A stretch of DNA of 64,000 bases from Gilliamella sp. wkB178 (GCF_001690705.1 NZ_LZGK01000001.1:169103-233102), one strand, 5' to 3'; positions 40,125-50,925 are shown, numbered from the stretch's first letter. Notes: generated by a model not told the origin, from the letters alone. Program-made: numbers and translations.

Positions 40125-40964
40125 CTATTTAAAACCACGAGCGGCTTTGATGAGATCATATGCGGCTTGGATTTCTTGAGCGCGTTTTTTAGCCGCTTCA
40201 AGCATCTCTTTAGGTAACCCTTTGGACACTAATTTATCGGGATGATGTTCGTTCATCAACTTACGATAAGCCCTTTTTATGGCTGCAACTTCCGCTGAGG
40301 GTTCAATACCTAATATTTTATAAGCATTTTGTAGATCAGATTCTGCTGAACGGCTTTGATAACCACCATAATTGTTACCCTGTTGATATTGATAACGTTG
40401 TTGGTTGCTATAACCTTGTTGATGGAAATGATAACTACCCATCATCATTTGGATATACATGGCCATTTGTTGGCGCGGAATATTAAATTCTTCCGCCACG
40501 ATGAAAAGAATTTGCAGCTCTTTTTCATCTAAATTACCGTCAACCAATGCCGCTTGGATTAATTGTTCACAAAAGATATTTAAAACATTACGACGGAAGC
40601 GATATTGGGCATACAGCTCTTTTAACCGCGAACGTAGTGGGTAATCACTAGTTTTGCCGCGATTAAATGAATCTTGAGCAAGTTGGCGACTGTTGCTATC
40701 CAGTTGTAACCGATCCATAAATTGGCGCGCCAGATTAATATCATCTTGGGTCACTACGCCTTTGGCTTTACTTAAATGCCCCAGCACCTCAAAAACGACG
40801 GTTAAGTAAAGTGTCGGGTTAGCATGCGTCCTTTGTTCAGTTAATTTATTACAAAAAGCTTGGTAGAGCATTGGCCCTATAAATAAGCCAATAAAAAATC
40901 CCCAACCAGTTTTTAACACCAGACTTAATACAAAGCCGGTAATAATTGCCCAAATAAATGACAT
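40125..40964 (-). CDS. djlA: Membrane-anchored DnaJ-like co-chaperone DjlA
   Basis: DjlA is a type III DnaK co-chaperone anchored by one N-terminal membrane helix (FIWAIITGFVLSLVLKTGWGFFIGLFIG). A central TerB-like domain (AALVDGNLDEKELQILFIVAEEFNIP) follows, then a Tyr/Gln-rich linker. The C-terminal J domain has the HPD motif (YRKLMNEHHPDKLVSKGLP). It is 279 aa, E. coli-like in length. The start is one base after the parC stop codon, suggesting translational coupling with topoisomerase IV genes, an arrangement E. coli does not have. Confidence 0.96.
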   Translation of the reverse strand: MSFIWAIITGFVLSLVLKTGWGFFIGLFIGPMLYQAFCNKLTEQRTHANPTLYLTVVFEVLGHLSKAKGVVTQDDINLARQFMDRLQLDSNSRQLAQDSFNRGKTSDYPLRSRLKELYAQYRFRRNVLNIFCEQLIQAALVDGNLDEKELQILFIVAEEFNIPRQQMAMYIQMMMGSYHFHQQGYSNQQRYQYQQGNNYGGYQSRSAESDLQNAYKILGIEPSAEVAAIKRAYRKLMNEHHPDKLVSKGLPKEMLEAAKKRAQEIQAAYDLIKAARGFK

Positions 40965-40965
40965 A

Positions 40966-43194
40966 TTATTCGTTTACCTCAATGCGATCGATTTTTTGTA
41001 AACCACGTGGTAATGATGTACCTTTACGGGCGCGTTCAGCTCTAAATTTTTGTAAATCAGCAGGATAGAGTGTAAGTTTGCGTTTACCAACATGCAAGGT
41101 TATAGCGGTTTGCGGTGTGATTAACATCATCAAGCATAAGCTATCATCCGCACCAGAAAGGGAGATAATTTTATTACCTTTACCTTTAGCCAGTTCCGGT
41201 AAGTCTGTTACCGGGAAGATTAACATGCGTCCAGCTTGCGTAATGGATAACAGTAGACTGTCATCAGAGGTAATCTCAATTGGAGGCAATACCTTAGCGT
41301 TATTCGGTAAGTTGATAATTGCTTTACCATTACGATTACGCGCAACTAAATCACTAAATTGGCAAATAAAACCATAGCCGGCATTTGAGGCCAATAATAA
41401 TTTTTGCTCGTCATTGGCTGCCATAAGTACATGTTCAACAGTAGCACCAGCTGGCAAGGCTAATTTGCCGGTTAGTGGCTCACCTTGGCCACGCGCGGAC
41501 GGCAAGGTATTAGGTTCAATGGCGTAACTACGTCCGGTTGAGTCAATAAATACTACCGGTTGATTGCTTTTGCCTTTGGCTGCCGCTTTGAAACTATCAC
41601 CAGCTTTATAACTTAGGCTAACCGGATCGATGTCATGCCCTTTAGCGGCTCTAACCCAACCCATTTCCGATAAAACAATAGTGACCGGTTCTGATGGTGT
41701 TAATTCTTGTTCGGTGATCGCTTTGGCTTCGCTACGTTCAACGATCGGAGAAAGGCGGTCATCACCATATTTTTCCGCATCTTCTTGTAACTCTTTTTTA
41801 ATTAGGGTATTAAGTTTTCTTGGTGACGCCAATAATGCTTGTAACTGATCACGTTCTTTAGCCAATTCGCTTTGCTCACCTTTTATGCGCATTTCTTCCA
41901 GTTTGGCTAAATGACGGAGTTTTAATTCTAAAATTGCTTCTGCTTGAATATCAGTCAAGGCAAAGCGATTGATTAATTCAGTTTTCGGTTCATCTTCATG
42001 GCGAATGATTTCGATGACTTCGTCAATATTTAAGAAAGCAATCAATAAACCATCTAAAATATGCAGACGTTTAAGTACCTTATCTAAACGATAGTTTAAA
42101 CGTCGTATAACGGTATTCCTGCGGTACTCTAACCATTCAGTTAGAATTTCTAGTAAACCTTTAACTGCTGGGCGATTGTCAAGCCCAATCATGTTCATAT
42201 TTACCCGATAACTTTTTTCCAAATCGGTGGTGGCAAATAGATGATTCATGACTTGTTCTAAATCAACTCGATTAGAACGTGGCACAATCACTAAGCGAGT
42301 AGGATTTTCATGATCTGATTCATCCCGTAAATCTTCTATCAAAGGCAGTTTTTTGGCGCGCATCTGTGCGGCAATTTGTTCTAAAATTTTAGCGCCGGAA
42401 ACTTGATGCGGTAGATCAGTAATAACAATATCACCGTCTTCTTTTTTCCAAACGGCGCGCATACGGATAGAGCCTCGACCGCTGGTATAGATTTTTTCTA
42501 TATCCTCACGTGGAGTAATAATTTCGGCCTCGGTCGGGAAGTCAGGGCCTTGTATGTGAGTCATTACTTCGCTAAGCGTGGCTTTAGGATTTTCAGCTAA
42601 CATAATTGCGGCATTAGCTACTTCGCGAATATTATGAGGAGGAATATCGGTAGCCATACCAACCGCAATGCCGGTAGTACCGTTTAATAAGATATTTGGC
42701 AATCTAGCCGGTAACATTTTCGGTTCTTGCAAGGTGCCATCAAAGTTCGGGGTATAATCAACTGTGCCTTGTCCTAATTCGCCTAATAATAATTCGGCAT
42801 ATTTTGATAAGCGTGATTCGGTGTAACGCATAGCCGCGAATGACTTAGGATCATCGGGTGCCCCCCAGTTACCTTGGCCATCTACTAATGGATAGCGGTA
42901 AGAGAAAGGTTGCGCCATTAATACCATCGCTTCATAACAAGCACTATCACCATGTGGATGATATTTACCTAAAACGTCACCGACAGTACGCGCTGATTTT
43001 TTGAATTTCGCTTGCGCATTGAGTCCTAGCTCTGACATGGCATAGACAATGCGTCGTTGCACCGGTTTTAAGCCATCCCCAATAAATGGTAAGGCACGGT
43101 CCATAATCACATACATGGAGTAGTTTAAATAAGCGCTTTCAGTAAAGGTACGTAGCGATTGAACTTCTACTCCGTCATGAGTAATCTCACTCAT
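40966..43194 (-). CDS. parC: DNA topoisomerase IV subunit A
   Basis: ParC decatenates chromosomes with ParE. The 742-aa protein has the winged-helix/tower core, the catalytic Tyr in [15 protein letters not shown] and a C-terminal beta-pinwheel. The quinolone region reads [13 protein letters not shown], with Ser and Glu at the positions of E. coli Ser80 and Glu84, i.e. the susceptible type. It is 27 bp downstream of parE and directly upstream of djlA. Confidence 0.98.
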   Translation of the reverse strand: MSEITHDGVEVQSLRTFTESAYLNYSMYVIMDRALPFIGDGLKPVQRRIVYAMSELGLNAQAKFKKSARTVGDVLGKYHPHGDSACYEAMVLMAQPFSYRYPLVDGQGNWGAPDDPKSFAAMRYTESRLSKYAELLLGELGQGTVDYTPNFDGTLQEPKMLPARLPNILLNGTTGIAVGMATDIPPHNIREVANAAIMLAENPKATLSEVMTHIQGPDFPTEAEIITPREDIEKIYTSGRGSIRMRAVWKKEDGDIVITDLPHQVSGAKILEQIAAQMRAKKLPLIEDLRDESDHENPTRLVIVPRSNRVDLEQVMNHLFATTDLEKSYRVNMNMIGLDNRPAVKGLLEILTEWLEYRRNTVIRRLNYRLDKVLKRLHILDGLLIAFLNIDEVIEIIRHEDEPKTELINRFALTDIQAEAILELKLRHLAKLEEMRIKGEQSELAKERDQLQALLASPRKLNTLIKKELQEDAEKYGDDRLSPIVERSEAKAITEQELTPSEPVTIVLSEMGWVRAAKGHDIDPVSLSYKAGDSFKAAAKGKSNQPVVFIDSTGRSYAIEPNTLPSARGQGEPLTGKLALPAGATVEHVLMAANDEQKLLLASNAGYGFICQFSDLVARNRNGKAIINLPNNAKVLPPIEITSDDSLLLSITQAGRMLIFPVTDLPELAKGKGNKIISLSGADDSLCLMMLITPQTAITLHVGKRKLTLYPADLQKFRAERARKGTSLPRGLQKIDRIEVNE

Positions 43195-43221
43195 TATTGT
43201 TCCTCTAAATCTTTCTTTATG

Positions 43222-45111
43222 TTAGACAGTAAGTTCAACTTGATCACCTTTTTCTTGTAACCATTCACGGCGATCTTCTGAGCGTTTTTTAGCTAGCAAC
43301 ATATCCATTAAAGCCATGGTTTGTTCGGTGTCATCAAGCGATAGCTGCACTAAACGGCGCGTATTGGGATCCATTGTGGTTTCACGCAGTTGCAATGGAT
43401 TCATTTCCCCCAAGCCTTTAAAACGTTGTACATTAGGTTTGCCCTTTTTACGTTTAAGTTGATCTAAAATGCCTTCTTTTTCTTCTTCGTCTAATGCGTA
43501 ATGCACTTCTTTACCTAGGTCGATACGGTATAGGGGAGGCATGGCAACAAAAACATGACCTTGTTCAACCATAGCTCGAAAGTGGCGAACAAATAATGCA
43601 CAAATTAAGGTGGCAATATGTAATCCATCAGAATCGGCATCAGCTAAAATACAAACTTTGCCATAGCGTAATTGGCTTAAATCGTCACTGTCAGGATCAA
43701 TACCAATAGCCACCGAAATATCGTGGATTTCTTGAGAACCTAGTACTTCATCGGAGGACACTTCCCAAGTATTTAAAATTTTACCTTTTAGAGGCATGAT
43801 AGCTTGATATTCGCGGTCACGAGCTTGTTTGGCAGAACCACCGGCAGAATCCCCTTCCACTAAAAAGAGTTCGGTTCTGTTCAAATCCTGAGAAGAACAA
43901 TCAGCCAATTTACCCGGTAACGCTGGTCCGCTAGTTAATTTTTTACGGATGACTTTCTTGGCTGCTCTTAAGCGTTTTTGGGCACTGGAAATTACGATTT
44001 CAGCTAGTAATTCGGCTATTTGCACATTTTGATTTAACCATAGGCTAAACGCATCTTTGACAATGGCCGAAACAAAAGCGGCACTTTGTCTGGATGATAA
44101 CCGTTCTTTGGTTTGTCCGGCAAATTGCGGTTCTTGCATTTTAACTGAAAGCACATAGGCACAGCGTTCCCAAATATCGTCAGCAGTCAGTTTTAGTCCG
44201 CGCGGCAAGAGATTACGAAATTCACAAAACTCTCGCATGGCATCAAGTAATCCTTGACGCAAACCATTAACATGAGTACCACCTTGTACGGTTGGTATTA
44301 AGTTAACATAACTTTCGGTTAATAGTTCACCACCTTCAGGCATCCAAAGCAGCGCCCATTCCACCGCTTCGGTATCACCAATATGATTGCCGGTAAAAGG
44401 TTCTTCCGGTAATAGTGTGTAACCGCTTACTGATTCCATTAAATAATCTTTTAAGCCGTCTTCATAGCACCAGCGTTCTTCGGTATTATTGATTTTATCT
44501 TTAAAGATAATCTCTAGTCCTGGGCACAGTACCGCTTTAGCTTTTAATAAATGTGATAACCGAGGCACGGAAAATTTTGCGGAATCAAAATATTTTTCAT
44601 CAGGCCAGAAATGTACCTTGGTACCAGTATTGCGGCGACCACAAGTGCCAGTTACATGCAAATCTTCGACTTTATCACCATTTTCAAAGGCGATTTGGTA
44701 AACTTGTCCATCACGGTTTACTGTGACTTCGACTCGTTTAGAAAGGGCATTAACAACTGAGATCCCAACACCATGTAACCCCCCAGAAAACTGATAGTTC
44801 TTGTTGGAAAATTTACCACCAGCATGGAGACGACAAAGCAATAATTCAATGGCGGGTACACCTTCTTCCGGGTGAATATCAACCGGCATACCACGCCCAT
44901 CATCAATCACTTCTAATGAATTATCTTCAAATAAAGTGACTTTAATTTGGTGTGCATAGCCAGCAATCGCTTCATCGACACTGTTATCAATGACTTCTTG
45001 TGCCAAATGGTTTGGCCTTGTAGTGTCAGTATACATACCCGGGCGGTGTCTCACCGGATCAAGCCCTTTTAGGACTTCGATATCAACGGCATTATAACTG
45101 GATTGTGACAT
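43222..45111 (-). CDS. parE: DNA topoisomerase IV subunit B
   Basis: The ATPase subunit of topoisomerase IV. It has the GHKL ATP site (VIDNSVDEAIAG, DDGRGMPVDIHPEEGVPA, GGLHGVGISVVNALSKR) and the Toprim motif (LFLVEGDSAGGSAKQARDREYQAIMPLKGKILN, DADSDGLHI). ATG at 45111 gives 629 aa aligning with E. coli (MSQSSYNAVDIEVL). The upstream ATG at 45126 would leave almost no leader after the TATAAT at 45146-45141. Confidence 0.97.
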   Translation of the reverse strand: MSQSSYNAVDIEVLKGLDPVRHRPGMYTDTTRPNHLAQEVIDNSVDEAIAGYAHQIKVTLFEDNSLEVIDDGRGMPVDIHPEEGVPAIELLLCRLHAGGKFSNKNYQFSGGLHGVGISVVNALSKRVEVTVNRDGQVYQIAFENGDKVEDLHVTGTCGRRNTGTKVHFWPDEKYFDSAKFSVPRLSHLLKAKAVLCPGLEIIFKDKINNTEERWCYEDGLKDYLMESVSGYTLLPEEPFTGNHIGDTEAVEWALLWMPEGGELLTESYVNLIPTVQGGTHVNGLRQGLLDAMREFCEFRNLLPRGLKLTADDIWERCAYVLSVKMQEPQFAGQTKERLSSRQSAAFVSAIVKDAFSLWLNQNVQIAELLAEIVISSAQKRLRAAKKVIRKKLTSGPALPGKLADCSSQDLNRTELFLVEGDSAGGSAKQARDREYQAIMPLKGKILNTWEVSSDEVLGSQEIHDISVAIGIDPDSDDLSQLRYGKVCILADADSDGLHIATLICALFVRHFRAMVEQGHVFVAMPPLYRIDLGKEVHYALDEEEKEGILDQLKRKKGKPNVQRFKGLGEMNPLQLRETTMDPNTRRLVQLSLDDTEQTMALMDMLLAKKRSEDRREWLQEKGDQVELTV

Positions 45112-45283
45112 ATTTTTTCTGTTCATTTAAATAAATGGGCTTATTATAGCAATCTTTCGTCAAGATGCATGAATTTAAATTTATAATTATGTTAACGGTA
45201 GTTTTTATGGATTTTGGGTTTGTTTATTGCTTTTATAGTATTATCATTATGCATAAATCCCATACAAAAATTAAGGGAATAAG

Positions 45284-47731
45284 ATGAGCAAGTCAGAAAA
45301 TAAAATAACGCGGCGTGATTTTTTACAAAAAACGATGGCTATTAGTGGGGTTGCTGCCTTAACCAGTAATTTACACTTGCCGTTTGCTTATGCGGAATCT
45401 AATAATAATGCTGCCGATGCCATTCCAAATCCTACCAATGAAGAACAGATTTTTTATAGTGCTTGTTTGGTCAATTGTGGCAGCCGTTGCCCCCTGAAAG
45501 TCCATGTTAAAAACAATATAATTACCAAAATATCCTCAGAAGACGGCATTGATGAACCTATATTTGGTCAACATCAAATCCGTCCTTGTATTCGTGGAAG
45601 ATCAGTGCGTTGGCGAACTTACGATCCTGACCGTTTAAAATACCCAATGGTGCGCATTGGTAAACGCGGTGAAGGTAAATTTAAACGCATTTCTTGGGAT
45701 GAAGCAATTAATTTGTTGGCTGATAAACTCAAATATACTATTAATAACTATGGGAATGAGGCGATTTACTATCAATATGCTTCTGGCACTACCGGCGCAA
45801 ATATTCCGGGGCGTAATGCTTGTAAGCGTTTTTTAAGTTCTATTGGTGGATTTTTGGATTCTCATGGTACCTATTCAAGTGGTCAAATTTCAGCTATTCG
45901 GCCATTTATTTATGGTACTGCCAAAGAATCATTGATCGATCAGATTAAGCACTCTGATCTGGTGGTGATGTTTGGGCATAATGTTGCTGAAACACGAATG
46001 TCTGGTGGTGGCCAAGTGACAGAGCTTTTTCATGCGTTGGAACAAAGTAAAGCTCGAGTCATTATTATCGATCCGCGTCGCAGTGAAAGTGTAGTGGCCT
46101 ATAATGCTGAGTGGATCCCAATTATTCCGGGTACTGATGCAGCTTTAGTTGCTGCAATTGGCTATGCCTTACTTGAAGAAGATCGAATTGATGATGCCAT
46201 GTTGAATAAATATTGTGTCGGTTGGAATGCGGATTCTTTACCTGATAGTGCACCACCTTTTAGTGATTATAAATCGTATATTTTAGGATTAGGTGATGAT
46301 AGAACACCGAAAACCCCAGAATGGGCTGCACAAAGAACAGGCATCCCGGCCTCACAAATCCGTAAACTAGCGTTAGATATTGTTAATGCTAAAGCAGCGT
46401 GGATTTCACAAGGTTATGGCGTACAGCGTTGGCAAAATGGTGAACATACTGCCCGAGCAATTATGATTTTACCGATTATGACAGGGCAATTTGGTAAACC
46501 TGGCACTAATATTGGTACTTGGGGTGGTAGTGTGACTTATCCTGTTCCTGGTTTGGCTATTCCTAATCCAATAAAAACTAGTATTTCTTTCTTCTTATGG
46601 ACGAAGGCAATTGAAGATGGACCTAATATGACCGCTAAGAACTCTTATCTAAAAGGTAAAGATAAGTTGGACGTAGGTATCAAATTTATTTGGAATTATG
46701 CTGGTAATGTTATTGGCAATCAACATTCTGATCTCAATCGAACTCACCAAATTTTACAAGATGAATCTAAATGTGAATTTATTTTAGTTTGGGATACGCA
46801 TATGACTGCTTCAGCAAGATATGCTGATTTACTATTACCAGATGTGTCATCAGTCGAAAGTAATGATCTAATTAATAATTCTTATGCTTCGGGTGCGTAT
46901 AATTATCTTATTCGTATGCAACGAGCAATTAAGCCACTTTGGGAAAATCGATCTTCTTATGATGTGCTCACCGAATTATCTGCAAAATTTGGAGTAAAAG
47001 ATAAATTTACCGAAGGACGGAGTCAAGACGAGTGGATCGAATATTGCTACGAAAAACTACGAAGACAAGAACCAAATTTACCACCATTTGCGCAAACAGA
47101 TGGCATGGGCGTTATCGATCGTAAATTGGCTAATAGTGATGCGCAAATTGGTTTAAAAGCGTTTAGAGATGACCCGATTAACAATCCATTAAACACACCA
47201 TCCGGTAAAATTGAAATCTATTCAGAAGCATTGGCTAAAATTGCTAATGAATGGGAACTGGATGAAGACGACCAACTCTACCCAATTCCTGCTTATTTAC
47301 CAGCAGTTGAAGGCAGTGAAGATAAGCCAAAAAGGGCAAAGTACCCACTACAGCTTATTGGTTTTCATATTAAAGGGCATTGTCATTCAACCTATTGTAA
47401 TTTACCGCAATTGCGCGAAGCAGTCGCTGATAGTATTTGGATTAATCCATTGGATGCCGAGCAACGGCACATTAAACATGGTCAGCTAGTTGAAGTTTAT
47501 AACGATCGTGGCCGACTTTACATTCCGGCTAAAGTAACACCACGTATATTGCCGGGAGTGATTGCGATTCCACAAGGCATGTGGGCAAAGACTAATGCCG
47601 CCGGTATTGATATTGGTGGTTGTATTAATCGCTTAACCTCATTAAGACCTAGTGTATTGGCTAAATCGAATCCACAGCATACCAATTTAGTGGAAATCAA
47701 ACCGTTATCTACTGTGCCAACGGCATTATAA
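45284..47731 (+). CDS. dmsA: Dimethyl sulfoxide reductase catalytic subunit DmsA
   Basis: A molybdopterin (bis-MGD) terminal reductase for DMSO or related S/N-oxides in anaerobic respiration. The 815-aa precursor has a Tat signal (TRRDFLQK, then a hydrophobic stretch to PFAYA). The Fe-S cluster cysteines lie in ACLVNCGSRCPL and RPCIRGRS, and a Ser ligand candidate is in HGTYSSGQ. It starts dmsABCD; AAGGG precedes the ATG. No TTGAT-N4-ATCAA FNR box was seen upstream. Another S/N-oxide could be the real acceptor. Confidence 0.95.
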   Translation: MSKSENKITRRDFLQKTMAISGVAALTSNLHLPFAYAESNNNAADAIPNPTNEEQIFYSACLVNCGSRCPLKVHVKNNIITKISSEDGIDEPIFGQHQIRPCIRGRSVRWRTYDPDRLKYPMVRIGKRGEGKFKRISWDEAINLLADKLKYTINNYGNEAIYYQYASGTTGANIPGRNACKRFLSSIGGFLDSHGTYSSGQISAIRPFIYGTAKESLIDQIKHSDLVVMFGHNVAETRMSGGGQVTELFHALEQSKARVIIIDPRRSESVVAYNAEWIPIIPGTDAALVAAIGYALLEEDRIDDAMLNKYCVGWNADSLPDSAPPFSDYKSYILGLGDDRTPKTPEWAAQRTGIPASQIRKLALDIVNAKAAWISQGYGVQRWQNGEHTARAIMILPIMTGQFGKPGTNIGTWGGSVTYPVPGLAIPNPIKTSISFFLWTKAIEDGPNMTAKNSYLKGKDKLDVGIKFIWNYAGNVIGNQHSDLNRTHQILQDESKCEFILVWDTHMTASARYADLLLPDVSSVESNDLINNSYASGAYNYLIRMQRAIKPLWENRSSYDVLTELSAKFGVKDKFTEGRSQDEWIEYCYEKLRRQEPNLPPFAQTDGMGVIDRKLANSDAQIGLKAFRDDPINNPLNTPSGKIEIYSEALAKIANEWELDEDDQLYPIPAYLPAVEGSEDKPKRAKYPLQLIGFHIKGHCHSTYCNLPQLREAVADSIWINPLDAEQRHIKHGQLVEVYNDRGRLYIPAKVTPRILPGVIAIPQGMWAKTNAAGIDIGGCINRLTSLRPSVLAKSNPQHTNLVEIKPLSTVPTAL

Positions 47732-47751
47732 CGGAAGAGGAGATAATAACA

Positions 47752-48366
47752 ATGCAATATGGATTCTATATTGATTCCTCAAAATGTACCGGCTGCAAAA
47801 CCTGTCAACTTAGTTGCAAAGATGAAAAAGATAACCCTTTAGGTATTCATTTCCGCCGAGTTTATGAATATGGTGGTGGAACTTGGCAGCAAATTGATGG
47901 CTTTTGGCAAAATAATATTTTTACTTATTACTTATCTATTGCCTGCAATCACTGTTCTGAGCCTACTTGTGTGCAAGGTTGCCCGACTGGTGCCATGCAC
48001 AAACGTGAGCAAGACGGTTTAGTGGTTGTTAACCAAGATGTTTGTATTGGTTGCCGTTATTGTGAAATGCGTTGCCCTTATGGCGCCCCACAATTTGATC
48101 CTCAAAAACGGGTAATGTCGAAATGTGATGGCTGCTTTGCCCGGGTTGCCGAAGGTTTAAAACCAGTATGTGTCGAGTCTTGTCCACAACGAGCATTAGA
48201 TTTTGATGAAATAGACAAGCTGCGTCAGCGTTATGGCGCTGAATGTAATATTGCGCCATTACCAAATTCACAGTTGACTAAACCCAATATTGTCATTAAG
48301 CCTCACCCACAAGCTAAACCCTCTGGTGATACTCAGGGCAAAGTTCTTAATCCAGAGGAGGTATAA
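47752..48366 (+). CDS. dmsB: DMSO reductase iron-sulfur subunit DmsB
   Basis: A 204-aa electron-transfer subunit with four [4Fe-4S] cysteine sets: CTGCKTCQLSCKD, CNHCSEPTCVQGCPTGAM, CIGCRYCEMRCPYG and CDGCFARVAEGLKPVCVESCPQRAL. It passes electrons from DmsC to DmsA. It lies 20 bp after dmsA with GAGGAG upstream and 2 bp before dmsC. Confidence 0.97.
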   Translation: MQYGFYIDSSKCTGCKTCQLSCKDEKDNPLGIHFRRVYEYGGGTWQQIDGFWQNNIFTYYLSIACNHCSEPTCVQGCPTGAMHKREQDGLVVVNQDVCIGCRYCEMRCPYGAPQFDPQKRVMSKCDGCFARVAEGLKPVCVESCPQRALDFDEIDKLRQRYGAECNIAPLPNSQLTKPNIVIKPHPQAKPSGDTQGKVLNPEEV

Positions 48367-48368
48367 TT

Positions 48369-49208
48369 ATGCATGAACTTCCATTGGTATTTTTTACGGT
48401 ATTGGGGCAATTAGCCGCAGGGATGGTGTTGCTAGGTAGCTTAAGTTATTTATGCCAATCATCCGCAAATAACACTCGCAAGATTGAGAAAATTAATCTT
48501 GTGGCGTTAGTTTTTATGGCAACAGGCATGATTATGGCCTCGTTCCATTTAGGGCAGCCATTACGCGCTTTAAATGTTATTTTCGGTATTGGCCGATCAC
48601 CAATGAGTAATGAAATTTTTACTTTTGGTTGCTTGTTTGGGGTGACTTTAGCGAGTGTTTTATTAAGCTATTTTGCCGATGAAGATAAGGGTAATAAATT
48701 TGTCTGGATTAAATCACTGTGTCAACGAATTAATCAAATTCCCCATTTAGCCAAAATGCTGGCAATTTTGCTAGTTATTTTGAGTTTAGTTTTTGTGTGG
48801 ACCATTGTGTTAACCTATATGTTACCAACAGTGAAAACATGGAACACGGTTTACACCGCAATTCAAATGTATACAGCGATGCTGGCATTAGGTAGTATTG
48901 CGGTGGCACTATTGGGGTTGTATCGTATTGGTAGTTTAGTCTTTGTGATTAGTTGCGTACTAATTTTATTATTAAAGATTCCATATGTTAATTTGATGAC
49001 AACCATATCGCCACAACTTGCGGCCGAGCAGCATTCTTGGTTGCTTGCTGAGTGTGGTTTATTAGTGCTGGCACTAGTTTTAGTCGCGCTTAATAATTGG
49101 CGCACGCCAAAAAACAACATTATTTATTTGCTAGCTTTTGTTAGTGTTTTAGTCGGTGAAATTTGCGCTCGCATAGCATTTTATAATTTATGGACAATTC
49201 CTTTATAA
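48369..49208 (+). CDS. dmsC: DMSO reductase membrane anchor DmsC
   Basis: A 279-aa integral membrane quinol-oxidising anchor with about eight hydrophobic segments (LPLVFFTVLGQLAAGMVLLGSLSYL, MATGMIMASFHLGQPLRALNVI, and others). The early conserved FHLGQPLRA is typical of DmsC. It follows dmsB by 2 bp and an AGAGGAGG Shine-Dalgarno. Confidence 0.95.
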   Translation: MHELPLVFFTVLGQLAAGMVLLGSLSYLCQSSANNTRKIEKINLVALVFMATGMIMASFHLGQPLRALNVIFGIGRSPMSNEIFTFGCLFGVTLASVLLSYFADEDKGNKFVWIKSLCQRINQIPHLAKMLAILLVILSLVFVWTIVLTYMLPTVKTWNTVYTAIQMYTAMLALGSIAVALLGLYRIGSLVFVISCVLILLLKIPYVNLMTTISPQLAAEQHSWLLAECGLLVLALVLVALNNWRTPKNNIIYLLAFVSVLVGEICARIAFYNLWTIPL

Positions 49209-49253
49209 TCATGATAAATAATTATGGCTATATGAATTAACTATCAAGGGATC

Positions 49254-49826
49254 GTGCGTTTGGATATTACAACCTGTGCTACATTGGCTAAATTACTAGG
49301 TGCTTTTTTTTACTATCCACCTAATGGTCAAGAGGTAAAGCCGTTAATTACTGCTTTGTTACATATTGATCAGTTGACCGAATGGCAAAATGGTTCGCTT
49401 ATTAGTGAGCAATGCCAAATATTAGCTGATGAAGTAACCAATCCCGAACTTGATTATCAATACTCCGTCTTATTTGAAGGGCAAGGCAGCATGCCAACCC
49501 CTCCTTGGGGATCGGTGTACCTTGACGAAGAACATTTATTGATGGGTGAGTCACAGGAACGTTACCGTGAATTTTTACAACAGCAAGGCCTTAAACTCAC
49601 TAGTGGCATGAATGAACCTGAAGATCAGTTTGGTTTAATGTTGATGGCTTTTGCTATTCTACTTGAAAATAACAAACCTGAAGTGGCACAACAATTAATT
49701 ACCGATCACTTACTGACTTGGTCTGCGCTCTATTTGCATCGACTTAAGCATAATGATGTGAGCAGCTTTTATCGCTCCCTAGCGGTAATTGCCGAACAAT
49801 ATTTAATGTTATTGCCAACCACTTGA
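49254..49826 (+). CDS. dmsD: TorD/DmsD-family redox enzyme maturation chaperone
   Basis: A cytoplasmic chaperone that binds the DmsA Tat signal and assists cofactor loading. The 190-aa helical protein has the family core (YSVLFEGQGSMPTPPWGSVYLDEEHLLMGES, EPEDQFGLMLMAFAILLE). The start is GTG at 49254 with AAGGG four bases upstream. It is 45 bp after dmsC, apparently in the same operon, whereas E. coli keeps dmsD away from dmsABC. Confidence 0.9.
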   Translation: MRLDITTCATLAKLLGAFFYYPPNGQEVKPLITALLHIDQLTEWQNGSLISEQCQILADEVTNPELDYQYSVLFEGQGSMPTPPWGSVYLDEEHLLMGESQERYREFLQQQGLKLTSGMNEPEDQFGLMLMAFAILLENNKPEVAQQLITDHLLTWSALYLHRLKHNDVSSFYRSLAVIAEQYLMLLPTT

Positions 49827-49916
49827 TCGAGTTTGTATAACTAGCATAGAGTGACATTGCAGCTTACACGCTAATCGGTATAATTTGTTTATGATTTATT
49901 AGGATGAAGAGGATTA

Positions 49917-50744
49917 ATGCGAGCTTATTTACAATTAATGCGCTTGGATAGGCCAATTGGCACATTACTGTTACTTTGGCCAACTCTCTGGGCAATTTGG
50001 CTTGCAGGCCATCCTTCGGTATATATTACGCTGGTGTTTGTGTTAGGCGTGGTAGTAATGCGTTCGGCTGGTTGTGTGATTAATGATTATGCCGACCGCC
50101 ATTTCGACGGCTATGTCGAGCGCACCAAAAATCGCCCATTAGCTCGTGGTGCTCTAAGCCCCCAAAATGCTTTATGGACTTTGTTGGTTTTATTAGTTAT
50201 CGCACTGCTGTTATTACTCACTTTAAATCAATTGTCATGGTTTATTGCTGGTTTGGCGTTATTGACTGCATTAATTTATCCCTTTATGAAACGCTATACC
50301 CATTTACCGCAAATTACTTTAGGTATTGCTTTTAGTTGGGGCATTCCCATGGTGTATGCGGCAACCATTGAGCAATTTCCATTAACCTGTTGGTTACTCT
50401 GTTTGGCGAATATTTGTTGGACAGTGGCTTATGATACGGAGTACGCAATGGTCGACCGAGATGATGATTTAAAAATCGGAATTAAATCAACTGCCATTTT
50501 GTTTGGTCATCATGATAAGTTAATCATTGGCATTCTACAGCTAATAGCTGTAAGTTGTTTGATAATTATTGGTCTCAATAATCATTTAGCTATCATTTAT
50601 TACCTTGGATTACTGATTGCTTCGTTACTGTTTATTTATCAACAATGGCTTATTAAAGATCGTGACAGAAACCGATGTTTTAATGCGTTTATGAATAATA
50701 ATTTAGTCGGTTGCTTAATCTTCGTTGGTATATTTTTTTCCTAA
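49917..50744 (+). CDS. ubiA: 4-hydroxybenzoate octaprenyltransferase UbiA
   Basis: UbiA attaches the polyprenyl tail to 4-hydroxybenzoate in ubiquinone synthesis at the inner membrane. The 275-aa polytopic protein has both Asp-rich prenyl-diphosphate motifs: [10 protein letters not shown] and [13 protein letters not shown]. The start is at the N-terminus [30 protein letters not shown]. ubiC, often its neighbour, is absent here; dmsD is upstream and folP is convergent. Confidence 0.96.
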   Translation: MRAYLQLMRLDRPIGTLLLLWPTLWAIWLAGHPSVYITLVFVLGVVVMRSAGCVINDYADRHFDGYVERTKNRPLARGALSPQNALWTLLVLLVIALLLLLTLNQLSWFIAGLALLTALIYPFMKRYTHLPQITLGIAFSWGIPMVYAATIEQFPLTCWLLCLANICWTVAYDTEYAMVDRDDDLKIGIKSTAILFGHHDKLIIGILQLIAVSCLIIIGLNNHLAIIYYLGLLIASLLFIYQQWLIKDRDRNRCFNAFMNNNLVGCLIFVGIFFS

Positions 50745-50801
50745 AAGTTAATAAATTATCCAGTCACAATGGTTATATCACTATTACCAGATTTTAGCCC
50801 G

Positions 50802-50848
50802 TAATTTTATACTGAAACGTATGGTTCTCAGGAAACATCTTGACAAAA
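50802..50848 (-). repeat. 47-bp interspersed repeat, copy C (inverted)
   Basis: Minus-strand copy of the element at 17704-17750 and 38621-38667. It lies 57 bp after the ubiA stop in the ubiA-folP convergent gap. Of the three it best forms a small hairpin (CTGA-G-AAC / GTTTCAG with a 5-nt loop). Confidence 0.85.
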
Positions 50849-50874
50849 TTGCCAATTAGTTAATACCAAAACTA

Positions 50875-50915
50875 TTTAGGCTAATGATCGTAGCTTCATA
50901 ATCAAATAGCCTAAA
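50875..50915. terminator. Inverted repeat after folP
   Basis: TTTAGGCTA (50875-50883) / TAGCCTAAA (50907-50915) with a 23-nt loop, 11 bp past the folP stop. On plus it is followed by an A-run. Probably the shared terminator of the convergent ubiA and folP. Confidence 0.55.
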
Positions 50916-50925
50916 AAAAATATGG

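Noticed and set aside
45127..45283. FNR box upstream of dmsA
   Set aside because: No TTGAT-N4-ATCAA or close variant found on either strand.
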